Below are positions 6,760 through 12,342 of a stretch of 12,342 bases of DNA, piece after piece. The notes beneath the pieces are model-generated. The model ran no database searches. It worked only from the letters and a program-made list of their open reading frames with translations, and was not told the origin of the DNA. Position 1 is the stretch's first letter, and every line of letters begins with the position of its first letter. This stretch comes from Candidatus Aerophobota bacterium. Lineage in GTDB: Bacteria > Aerophobota > Aerophobia > Aerophobales > B3-G15. Position numbers and translations under genes: made by a program. The stretch lies in NCBI GenBank assembly GCA_014859225.1, contig JACUUP010000037.1, positions 1-12,342 on the forward strand. Reading direction: 5' to 3'.

Positions 6760-7854
6760 TCAGGATTTTTTTTCCAAGCGGGCAATCTGTGCTTCCCAGA
6801 CTCCCGGGGGAAGCTTCATGCGAAATTCAGGATAGTCCAACATCATAAGAGGATAGGTATCAAAGACATCTTCTGCAGTCCAGATCACCTCCTGCCTGCC
6901 GTAATTTACTTTCCTGATATCTGCAGCCCCTCCCTTGTCTATGTACTCCAGAAGGATTTCTGCAGCCAGTTGTCCCTGGGCTCGTGGCAGACGCACCCCG
7001 GATACGAGAATATCGCCCCGGATAATCGCAGCCAGCTCTTCTAACTGTCCACCAATACCAGTAATCCTTACCTGGTCTAACATATCAACATTTCTCAAGC
7101 CTTCCATCACGCCAAGAGCGGTGGCACTATTGGCAGCAAAAACCAGATCCATGTCCGGGTGAGCCATTCCCACGTCCTGTGCTACGTTAAAAGCCATTTC
7201 CCGGTCAAAGTGCGTCCAGACCTCTCTTATAATCTTATACGTAAATCCGAACTCCTTAGCTCCAGCGTCAAAGCCCTGGACATAGCCATTCATACGGCGA
7301 ATACCTACTTCGCCTCCTGGGGTACCGTGGAACAAAACCACGTTTACATTTTTGTATCCTTCTGCGGCGAAGTGCTGGGCGGCTGCATAACCGGTAATGT
7401 AACCGGATGTCACGTGGTCAGTAAGAATCCAGGCGATGGGGTCCACATCGGTTCTCTCGGGCTTATTGTCTACCAGTATCATCTTAATACCTTCTTGCTG
7501 AATCTCACGTAAGCGCGGCTCTACAGTATGCCACTCTGAAATGACAAAAACCAGATAATCGGGTCGAAATGCCCGTATATCCCCGAGAATATGGTCCAGA
7601 CCCTCTATGTCCATCTGCGCTCCTGGTGGTGCTGCTTCCAGAACCCGATAATTCAAGCCTGCTTTGTCCAGAGTTATTCTCAATTCATCATAAAACTGCC
7701 CGAAAAACTCAGTGATGTCCAGCCTTGGGGCAACAAAGGCGATGTCTACCGGCCCATCCGAACTTGCAGAAGCTGTAAATGCAAATCCTACCACAAGAAC
7801 CACCGCAACAATCATGCTAAGAAACAGCTTGTGGTATTTTACTTTACCTTTCAT
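6760..7854 (-). CDS. Sugar-type ABC importer periplasmic binding protein 1
   Basis: A 364-residue periplasmic-binding-protein-like protein (ribose-binding/LacI fold). A Sec signal peptide is clear: positive MKGKVKYHK, a hydrophobic core (10-26) and an ASA|SS cleavage site near residue 31. There is no lipobox Cys, so it should be a free periplasmic protein. The mature part opens with strand DIAFVAP (37-43), then LDITEFFGQF. Further marks are VFVISEWHT (102-109), MILVDNKP (125-132), VVLFHGTPGGEVGIRRMNGYV (172-192) and ITGIGGQLEELAAIIRG (264-280). The ATG at 7854 has AAGGAGG upstream with 7 nt spacing. It is first of the binding protein, ATPase, permease set and is paralogous to the second binding protein. 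The ligand is unknown. Confidence 0.92.
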   Translation of the reverse strand: MKGKVKYHKLFLSMIVAVVLVVGFAFTASASSDGPVDIAFVAPRLDITEFFGQFYDELRITLDKAGLNYRVLEAAPPGAQMDIEGLDHILGDIRAFRPDYLVFVISEWHTVEPRLREIQQEGIKMILVDNKPERTDVDPIAWILTDHVTSGYITGYAAAQHFAAEGYKNVNVVLFHGTPGGEVGIRRMNGYVQGFDAGAKEFGFTYKIIREVWTHFDREMAFNVAQDVGMAHPDMDLVFAANSATALGVMEGLRNVDMLDQVRITGIGGQLEELAAIIRGDILVSGVRLPRAQGQLAAEILLEYIDKGGAADIRKVNYGRQEVIWTAEDVFDTYPLMMLDYPEFRMKLPPGVWEAQIARLEKKS

Positions 7855-7888
7855 CTTTTTGCCTCCTTGTGTAATTTATTTGAGCCTC

Positions 7889-8033
7889 AGGTACATGCTC
7901 TTTAGGTAACTCTATCACCCCCCTTCTTATAATTTATACCCATAGGTACATGCTCCCTACACAGCTCTATCAGCCTCTTTACTCCCTTTTTGAGCAATTT
8001 CTGGTAATCCGGATGCTAAGAGCAGTTGTACCT
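7889..8033. repeat. Three copies of an AGGTACA..TGCTC element upstream of binding protein 1
   Basis: Two direct copies on the plus strand (7889-7919 and 7944-7974) share AGGTACATGCTC, a 9-nt variable gap and CTCTATCA, 55 bp apart. A third copy lies inverted at 8014-8033 and reads AGGTACAACTGCTCTTAG on the minus strand. The set fills much of the 229-nt gap between the PfpI-like gene and binding protein 1. It could be a regulator's operator array. The first and third copies could also pair as an RNA stem in the leader. An A/T-rich TATAAA lies between the direct copies on the minus strand, but no good -35 box matches it. Confidence 0.55.
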
Positions 8034-8083
8034 AATTGCCAGTTTTTCTTTAACAACAAGCGAAACGAGAAAAAGCAGCTCCC

Positions 8084-8737
8084 TCATTCAGCCAGAGCTT
8101 CCATAACTGCCTGGATGAACTGGGGCAGGGCGTCAGGGAGCCTCCCGGTGATAACATTGCCATCCCTTCTTGCCGGAAGAGCTTCAAAGTTTCCGCCGGC
8201 GTTCTTTATATCATCAATGACTGCATCCCAGCAGGTAACATTGCGCCCTCTTATCATATCAGTGCCCAGAACCACATCAGCTGAGATGAGAACCTGGGGG
8301 CCGTGACAGATAGCTGCTACAATCTTGCCCATCTTGTACATATCGGCTACCAGCTTGAGAGTAGTTCTGTCACAACGAAGGTAATCAGGAGCGAATCCAC
8401 CCGGTATTATGACCACATCGTAATCTTCTGGCTTAGCCTGGGGCATCCCTGTAAGATTATATCGCTCTCCTTCTGCCAGAGCCACAATAGGAACAGTACA
8501 GCCAGCTCTCCCGCTAATAGGCTTATCCTCCCACCAGGCCCGGGTATGAGAGTGCGCTCCTTCTTTCTCAAGTATAGCAACAGTTACTGCTGCACCCTCT
8601 TCACTCAGTCTCAAAATTGGATACAAAAGTTCCACGTCTTCAAATTCAGGGGCACATAGAATCAGGACACGCTTGCTCTTCAGCTTATCGCCTGGATTGT
8701 CAGCATAGTCTCGTTTCGTCTCATCGGCGCGCTTCAT
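8084..8737 (-). CDS. DJ-1/PfpI family protein
   Basis: A 217-residue cytoplasmic protein of the DJ-1/PfpI (class I glutamine amidotransferase-like) superfamily. Members act variously as proteases, glyoxalase III-type or deglycase enzymes, or stress proteins. The nucleophile elbow is AAICHGPQVL (141-150) with Cys144 and His145. The acidic residue near the N-terminus is E33 in PEFEDVELLYP (30-40), and VVIIPGGFAPDYLR (108-121) is the family's central strand-loop. The C-terminal NVITGRLPDALPQF (194-207) matches the PfpI pattern. It is longer than the roughly 166-residue archaeal PfpI, with a polar 20-residue N-terminal extension and an insert with HTRAWWEDKPISGRAG (64-79). GGGAGGT lies 9 nt before the ATG at 8737. 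Its place among sugar importers suggests a role with a reactive carbonyl or sugar product (inference). Confidence 0.9.
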   Translation of the reverse strand: MKRADETKRDYADNPGDKLKSKRVLILCAPEFEDVELLYPILRLSEEGAAVTVAILEKEGAHSHTRAWWEDKPISGRAGCTVPIVALAEGERYNLTGMPQAKPEDYDVVIIPGGFAPDYLRCDRTTLKLVADMYKMGKIVAAICHGPQVLISADVVLGTDMIRGRNVTCWDAVIDDIKNAGGNFEALPARRDGNVITGRLPDALPQFIQAVMEALAE

Positions 8738-8742
8738 TGCAT
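8734..8742 (-). other. Minimal AUG-CAA-UGA open frame overlapping the PfpI-like start
   Basis: On the minus strand an ATG 4 nt after the Shine-Dalgarno site reads ATG CAA TGA. Its stop overlaps the true start, ATGCAATGAAG. Both starts share the same GGGAGGT (8753-8747). Initiation at the first ATG would give a dipeptide and could feed or compete with the real start. It may be accidental. Confidence 0.35.
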
Positions 8743-8801
8743 TATTACCTCCCTCAACTCAGTAATTACACTTTAAAATGCTTCATTTTTACATATTATA
8801 T

Positions 8802-8834
8802 ATTGTATTGTACCACATTTAAAAATTTAGTCAA
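8802..8834 (-). promoter_or_regulatory. Promoter of the PfpI-like gene (copy 1 of a twin element)
   Basis: On the minus strand TTGACT (8834-8829), a 16-nt spacer and TACAAT (8812-8807) form a sigma-70-type promoter with an extended -10 (TGG before TACAAT). ACAAT is then repeated, giving TACAATACAAT. About 57 nt separate the likely transcription start from the ATG at 8737. The 33-bp block matches 12255-12287 at 30 positions. Confidence 0.75.
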
Positions 8835-8849
8835 ACAATTTTAAAGAGC

Positions 8850-8865
8850 TGTGGTATAATTCAAT
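8850..8865 (+). promoter_or_regulatory. Plus-strand TGTGGTATAATTCAAT element
   Basis: This 16-mer matches the minus-strand TGTGGTACAATACAAT of the neighbouring promoter at 14 positions and faces the opposite way. It contains an extended -10 (TGGTATAAT) but no recognisable -35. It could be a second operator half or a weak rightward promoter running antisense into the SDR gene. Confidence 0.4.
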
Positions 8866-8879
8866 TTTCGCAATTTTTG

Positions 8880-9641
8880 TTACTTGACAGTAGCACCTCC
8901 ATCAATAGATAGAACCGCTCCTGTGGCATAGGGAGACTCATCGGAGGCAAGATAAAGTATTCCATAGGCAATTTCCTCTGGTTGTCCCAGTCTATTTGCC
9001 GGACGAATCTCTTCTATTCCTCTACGGAGTTCCTCTGGATTGGGTTGTTTTTTTAACCAGTTAAGTGGCATGGGAGTTTCTGTGGTGCCAGGACATACCG
9101 TGTTTGCCCGAATGTTTTGAGAGGCAAAATCAATTGCTATGCTTTTTGTGAGTGAGATTACCGCCGCCTTGGAAACATTATATGCTATCTGATTTTTCCA
9201 CGTTACAATCCCGCACTCTGAGGAAATATTCACAATTGAGCCTCCACCACCTTTAATCATCTCGGGAATGCAATATTTACAACAAAGGAACATACCGCGC
9301 AAATTAAGATTCATAATTGCATCCCAGAGCTTCTCGTCAGTATCAAGTATAGTTCCCTGACGCCATATACCAGCAGAAGTTACCAGAATATCTATCTTTC
9401 CAAACTCACTCATCACTTGTTCCACCATAGATATAACTTGAGAAGAATCGGTTACATCCGTAGGAACTAAAAGCGCCTTTTGTCCTTTTTGTTTAACCAT
9501 ATCTACCGTTGTTTGACCAGCTTTTTTGTCAATATCCACGACAGCCACTTTTGCTCCTTCCTGAGCAAAAAGCACGGCAGTTGCCTGACCCATTCCTGAA
9601 CTTGCTCCGGTGATAACAGCTACTTTGTTTGGTAATCTCAT
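8880..9641 (-). CDS. Classical short-chain dehydrogenase/reductase (NAD-type)
   Basis: A 253-residue cytoplasmic oxidoreductase of the classical SDR family. The Rossmann motif is TGASSGMG (11-18). An Asp after strand 2 (D36 in VVVDID context) indicates NAD(H) rather than NADP(H). The usual NNAG reads TSAG (88-91). Catalytic residues are N113 (NLNLRG), S140 or S141 (IVNISSECG), and Y154 and K158 (AYNVSKAAV). The C-terminus has the family's GAVLSIDGGATVK. I chose the ATG at 9641 because AGGAGA lies 6 nt upstream and the protein then begins MRLPNKVAVITG. The ATG at 9656 would add five residues and lacks a ribosome binding site. The substrate is likely a sugar, polyol or hydroxy acid given the importers on both sides (inference). 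Confidence 0.92.
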   Translation of the reverse strand: MRLPNKVAVITGASSGMGQATAVLFAQEGAKVAVVDIDKKAGQTTVDMVKQKGQKALLVPTDVTDSSQVISMVEQVMSEFGKIDILVTSAGIWRQGTILDTDEKLWDAIMNLNLRGMFLCCKYCIPEMIKGGGGSIVNISSECGIVTWKNQIAYNVSKAAVISLTKSIAIDFASQNIRANTVCPGTTETPMPLNWLKKQPNPEELRRGIEEIRPANRLGQPEEIAYGILYLASDESPYATGAVLSIDGGATVK

Positions 9642-9647
9642 CTCATT

Positions 9648-9653
9648 TCTCCT
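9648..9653 (-). promoter_or_regulatory. Shine-Dalgarno site fixing the SDR start
   Basis: AGGAGA on the minus strand lies 6 nt before the ATG at 9641 and inside the frame of the alternative upstream ATG at 9656. This makes the shorter protein the likelier product. Confidence 0.7.
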
Positions 9654-9670
9654 CATAACTCAAAATTTTT

Positions 9671-9699
9671 GTTAAAAGTGCACGAAATTTTTTTGTCAA
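9671..9699 (-). promoter_or_regulatory. Candidate promoter of the SDR gene
   Basis: On the minus strand a perfect TTGACA (9699-9694), a 17-nt spacer containing the palindrome GTGCAC, and TTTAAC (9676-9671, four of six matches). The implied leader is only about 20-25 nt. Confidence 0.5.
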
Positions 9700-9760
9700 A
9701 AAATAAATTGTTTCATGCTATTTCTACGAGTTTTTACAAGACCTGTCAGCTTAGCACAAC

Positions 9761-9791
9761 GCCGCCCGGCTCTAACAGTTGTCCGGGCGGC
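9761..9791. repeat. GC-rich hairpin downstream of binding protein 2
   Basis: GCCGCCCGG (9761-9769) and CCGGGCGGC (9783-9791) are perfect 9-bp complements around a 13-nt loop. No U-run follows on either strand, so this is not a standard intrinsic terminator. It may protect the 3' end of the binding-protein mRNA or act with Rho. Confidence 0.55.
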
Positions 9792-9892
9792 CGTCCATTC
9801 AGCAGATGGCTAACATCAGCTTCCGTATGTAGAAACGCCTTGGCAACAACGCACTCGGAAACTGCTTGGCGGTTGATACTCAAATGTCACCT

Positions 9893-10900
9893 TTATTTGG
9901 GGATGTCGGGTGGCCACGGTCGGCCCATACTCGTGAAGGTTATGGGGTTGATGTGCTTCACAATAGACTCATAGGAGTCGACCATGATAATAGGAACGTT
10001 CCACGAATAGCTAATCTCGTCCTGGCGCCCCTCATAGTGCTTAATAATTCCTTCGGCGGCTGCCCTGCCAATTGCGATGGGGTCACGGAACCACGCCGCG
10101 ATCATCCTTCCCCGCAATATCGCATCCAACTCTTCTATGGTTGCCCCCGCGCCGTAGATGTGAATTCTACCGGTCAATCCAGCTGCTTCTACCGCCTCAA
10201 TAGCCCCGATAGCCATGGCACTGGAACATGCGATAATCACCTTTACGTCCGGGTAGGCGGTAAGCAGACGCTCGGTGGCATCGTACGCCTTGACGCGGTC
10301 CCAGTCGGCGTAGTCTTCATAGATGACATTGAAGCCGTTGGCAAGATGCTGTTCTTTGGCGCCCCGTTCCCTTGAAACCTTTCCCGCCTCTCCGTAGATA
10401 ATAGCCATCTTGGTTCCTGGTGGATACCTGCCGGCAATGTAGTCAACGACAGCCTGACCCCCGTCAGCATGGCTATAACCTACAAACTTTATGGCATGCA
10501 CTCCCCATTCCTTGGGGAATGGGTCAGAGTAGTTGCCGATAATCAGCGGTACGCCTTCCTCATTGATAGCCCTGTAGGCTCCCCGCTGAATCTCGTAGCC
10601 CGTCGGAATTACTACAATGTAGTCCACGCCAATGGTCAGGAAATCCTCCACTATCTGCAGCTGCACGTGATGTGCCGCGTGGTCTGCCGGAGAGCGCGAG
10701 TACAGCGTATATTCATTACCCGTTTCTTTTGACCACTCATCCAGTCTCCCTATCATACCCTCTTCAAACTGGCCCATAAAGTCAGCCTTGTCCAGGGTAG
10801 GCGGCGTATAGCCTATCCTGAGTCCAGCAAACACTGAGGAAGAACCCCATAAAACAAGCAGTGCTACCAGACTCATCACCACTATTTTTTTCCCTAACAT
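9893..10900 (-). CDS. Sugar-type ABC importer periplasmic binding protein 2
   Basis: A 335-residue periplasmic-binding-protein-like protein. The Sec signal peptide is MLGKK plus a hydrophobic core and VFA|G cleavage near residue 26, without a lipobox Cys. The mature chain starts LRIGYTPPTLDKADFMGQF (27-45), which parallels the start of binding protein 1 (P-x-LD, then F-x-GQF). Near the C-terminus GAGATIEELDAILRGR parallels GIGGQLEELAAIIRGD of that protein, so the two are paralogs. Other fold marks are YIVVIPTGYEIQRGAYRAI and KFVGYSHADGGQAVVDYI. GGAGGT precedes the ATG at 10900. It follows the second permease gene by 100 nt and should serve it. No ATPase gene accompanies them. The ligand is unknown. 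Base composition is GC-richer than in the genes to its left. Confidence 0.92.
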   Translation of the reverse strand: MLGKKIVVMSLVALLVLWGSSSVFAGLRIGYTPPTLDKADFMGQFEEGMIGRLDEWSKETGNEYTLYSRSPADHAAHHVQLQIVEDFLTIGVDYIVVIPTGYEIQRGAYRAINEEGVPLIIGNYSDPFPKEWGVHAIKFVGYSHADGGQAVVDYIAGRYPPGTKMAIIYGEAGKVSRERGAKEQHLANGFNVIYEDYADWDRVKAYDATERLLTAYPDVKVIIACSSAMAIGAIEAVEAAGLTGRIHIYGAGATIEELDAILRGRMIAAWFRDPIAIGRAAAEGIIKHYEGRQDEISYSWNVPIIMVDSYESIVKHINPITFTSMGRPWPPDIPK

Positions 10901-10965
10901 TACTGAACCTCCTGTATTCTATTTTTTTCTGGAATCCTTTTTTTCCTAATATCACCCCCTTTTTC

Positions 10966-10995
10966 AGCAGTTTGTCGGCGCGGCCCCGGACTGCT
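10966..10995. repeat. Hairpin between permease 2 and binding protein 2
   Basis: AGCAGT (10966-10971) and ACTGCT (10990-10995) enclose a GC-rich core that can pair further (TCGG with CCGG). No U-run follows, so a role in mRNA stability or uneven expression of the two genes is more likely than termination. Confidence 0.4.
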
Positions 10996-11000
10996 AATTC

Positions 11001-12017
11001 TCACCGCTCACCTGCTTTTAGGGTGCGGAAGCCGACAACACTGACGAAGATTAATCCCAGGAATACTCTTTGCCAGAAGAAGGAAATTCCCGCCAGCAGC
11101 AATCCGTTCTCCACGATACCGAGCATCAGCACGCCCATGAGCGAGCCAAACATAAGCCCCTGACCGCCGAAGAGCGATGTGCCTCCTATAACCACTGCGG
11201 CTATGGTGTGCAGCTCAAAACCAGCGCCCGTTCCTGCAGCGGATGAATCAAGGCGCGCGGTTATGATAACTGTTGCCAGTCCAGCCAGAAGACCCATCAG
11301 GCTAAATACCATGAAGCGTATCCATTTCGCATTAATCCCTGCGCGCCGGGCCGCATCCTCGTTACCCCCAATAGCGGTAATGTATCTTCCCGTCCTTGTT
11401 CTTGTGAGAAACAAATAGCCACAGATGAGCACGACTGCCGCTATCCAGACGGGATAAGGCAAATCCAGGAACCTGCCGCGGGCAATTGAGACGAACGAGT
11501 CAGGAAATCCATAGTAAATAGTGCCGCCAAGATAGGCGTAAGCCAGGCCGCGAAACATAGTCCAGGTTCCGAGCGTGACGATGATGGCGGGGACCTTTAC
11601 GAATGTAATCCAGAAGGCGTTGAACATCCCGCACAAAAGTCCCACGCCGAGCCCGGCAAGGATTCCCAGCCACACCGGCCTCCCCTGGTTGACGATGACG
11701 TCCCCGATAACCGCGGTGATGATGCCTGCCATAGAGCCGATGGAAATATCTATCTGGCCGAGCGCCATCACGAAGGTCATGCCAGTGGCGAGTATGACAT
11801 ACATGGCTGTCTGAGTCAGGATGTTCCGAAGGTTGCGCGGGCTCAGGAACATTCTGGAGCTGAACGCCATAAGGATGAAGAGTCCTAAGAGGATGAGGAA
11901 CGTTACCCCCACGGTTCGTGCCTCATCCGTGTCTCCTCCCAGCCTCCGCCATATGGCGACCACAAACTTGATGGGATTCACTCTGTGCTTTTCTGTCGTT
12001 ATGGTTGACTCGGCCAT
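11001..12017 (-). CDS. CUT2/ribose-type ABC importer permease 2 (RbsC-like)
   Basis: A 338-residue inner-membrane permease, paralogous to the permease at 4704-5744. Hydrophobic segments begin near residue 37. Family marks are LGQIDISIGSMAGI (86-99), VKVPAIIVTLGTW (140-152), the coupling loop AIGGNEDAARRAGINAK (215-231) and IGGTSLFGGQGLMFG (277-291). The frame is open to an ATG at 12116. I chose the ATG at 12017 instead: AAGGAGGT lies 6 nt before it, and the 33 extra residues would be encoded partly by a duplicated leader repeat. The coupling loop closely resembles that of permease 1, so both could dock on the same ATPase (inference). Together with binding protein 2, 100 nt downstream, it forms an importer that lacks its own ATPase in this window. 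Confidence 0.93.
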   Translation of the reverse strand: MAESTITTEKHRVNPIKFVVAIWRRLGGDTDEARTVGVTFLILLGLFILMAFSSRMFLSPRNLRNILTQTAMYVILATGMTFVMALGQIDISIGSMAGIITAVIGDVIVNQGRPVWLGILAGLGVGLLCGMFNAFWITFVKVPAIIVTLGTWTMFRGLAYAYLGGTIYYGFPDSFVSIARGRFLDLPYPVWIAAVVLICGYLFLTRTRTGRYITAIGGNEDAARRAGINAKWIRFMVFSLMGLLAGLATVIITARLDSSAAGTGAGFELHTIAAVVIGGTSLFGGQGLMFGSLMGVLMLGIVENGLLLAGISFFWQRVFLGLIFVSVVGFRTLKAGER

Positions 12018-12023
12018 ACAAGT

Positions 12024-12031
12024 ACCTCCTT
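12024..12031 (-). promoter_or_regulatory. Shine-Dalgarno site fixing the permease 2 start
   Basis: AAGGAGGT on the minus strand, 6 nt before the ATG at 12017. The upstream in-frame ATG at 12116 has no comparable site. Confidence 0.85.
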
Positions 12032-12077
12032 GCATATATGTGATGTCACCGGCGACCTTAATTCCTTGACGTATAAC

Positions 12078-12102
12078 ATGATAGGCGAGATACCTGTCCT
12101 GC
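12078..12102. repeat. Leader direct repeat, copy 1
   Basis: A 25-bp unit beginning ATGATAGGCGAGATA and ending TGTCCTGC. Copy 2 at 12125-12149 matches at 23 of 25 positions; the start-to-start distance is 47 bp. Both lie in the untranslated leader of permease 2. Confidence 0.75.
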
Positions 12103-12124
12103 GAAGTATTGTCCATCTCTGGTT

Positions 12125-12149
12125 ATGATAGGCGAGATATGTGTCCTGC
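12125..12149. repeat. Leader direct repeat, copy 2
   Basis: Second copy of the 25-bp unit. It differs only by TG for CC at its 16th and 17th positions. The 47-bp period is not a multiple of three, which argues against a coding origin of the pair. Confidence 0.75.
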
Positions 12150-12254
12150 TTCAACAAAAACTGAAGATTGCTTCGTTAGAATATCATCCCCCAGAGCCAA
12201 CACAGAATTTATTGAGATTTTACCCTGAAAAACTATTTATATATTATATACTGT

Positions 12255-12287
12255 ATTGTATTGTACCACATCAAAAAATTTTGTCAA
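12255..12287 (-). promoter_or_regulatory. Promoter of permease 2 (copy 2 of the twin element)
   Basis: On the minus strand TTGACA (12287-12282), a 16-nt spacer and TACAAT (12265-12260) with an extended -10 TGG, followed by a second ACAAT. It matches the PfpI-like gene promoter at 30 of 33 positions. The likely start lies about 230 nt before the ATG at 12017. Confidence 0.8.
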
Positions 12288-12290
12288 CAA

Positions 12291-12318
12291 TTGACAGAAA
12301 AGAAAAAAAATCCATAAT
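12291..12318 (+). promoter_or_regulatory. Candidate divergent rightward promoter
   Basis: TTGACA (12291-12296), 16 nt, then CATAAT (12313-12318; five of six matches). Its -35 box and that of the leftward promoter are arms of the palindrome TGTCAA-CAA-TTGACA (12282-12296). It would drive a gene beyond the right edge. Confidence 0.5.
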
Positions 12319-12342
12319 GGTAATGCTCAGGAAAAAATAGCA

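Larger units (their letters stand above)
12018..12342. other. Gene-free right edge: leader, repeats and divergent promoters
   Basis: This 325-nt stretch has no convincing gene on either strand. It holds a roughly 230-nt untranslated leader of permease 2 with two 25-bp direct repeats, a leftward promoter at 12255-12287, and a likely rightward promoter at 12291-12318. I see no recognisable riboswitch or tRNA. Confidence 0.6.

Noticed and set aside
11179-12069. Plus-strand open frames opposite permease 2
   Set aside because: They mirror the high-GC coding strand of permease 2 and show no protein family features.
12018-12116. 33-residue N-terminal extension of permease 2
   Set aside because: A strong ribosome binding site supports the ATG at 12017, and the extension is encoded partly by one of two non-coding direct repeats.
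12125-12340. Plus-strand 71-codon frame at the right edge
   Set aside because: It runs through the leader repeats and both promoters, has no ribosome binding site and is rich in AT-driven codons.
1-12342. CRISPR array, tRNA, rRNA, insertion sequence or prophage
   Set aside because: No regularly spaced repeat series, cloverleaf, ribosomal RNA segment, transposase or integrase was found on either strand.

Overview
The window reads as chromosomal DNA of a bacterium with moderate, uneven base composition. Both solute-binding proteins carry Sec signal peptides with a signal-peptidase I type cleavage site and no lipobox cysteine. That is the arrangement of a periplasmic protein, so a diderm (two-membrane) cell is more likely than a Gram-positive one; this is inference. 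Shine-Dalgarno sites are strong and promoters resemble the TTGACA/TATAAT class. I cannot place the organism in a phylum. No rRNA, tRNA, CRISPR array, transposase or integrase was seen.

Left block (1-4.5 kb): the 3' end of an adenine deaminase gene and a small STAS-domain protein run rightward. They meet, with only 4 bases between stop codons, a leftward pair: a degenerate member of the cation diffusion facilitator (CDF) fold and, overlapping it by 10 bp, an 812-residue protein. That protein joins a STAS domain, a large middle region I do not recognise, and a C-terminal aminoglycoside-phosphotransferase/kinase-like domain. This CDF-like plus STAS-kinase pair, facing a solo STAS protein, is the least ordinary part of the window and the best candidate for an undescribed regulatory module.

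Middle block (4.6-8.7 kb, all leftward): a terminator, then a complete CUT2/ribose-type ABC importer in transcription order binding protein, single-domain ATPase, permease, preceded by a DJ-1/PfpI-family gene. A hairpin between the binding-protein and ATPase genes may set unequal expression. A cluster of direct and inverted repeats lies upstream of the binding-protein gene.

Right block (8.8-12.3 kb, leftward): a second permease and second binding protein, paralogous to the first pair but with no ATPase beside them, followed by a short-chain dehydrogenase. The simplest reading is that two related sugar or polyol importers, possibly sharing one ATPase, bracket two enzymes (SDR and PfpI-like) that act on the imported compound or its products. 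The promoters before the second permease and before the PfpI-like gene are near-copies of each other, which suggests co-regulation. The substrate cannot be read from the sequence. No regulator gene lies in the window, but a divergent promoter at the right edge points to a rightward gene just outside it.
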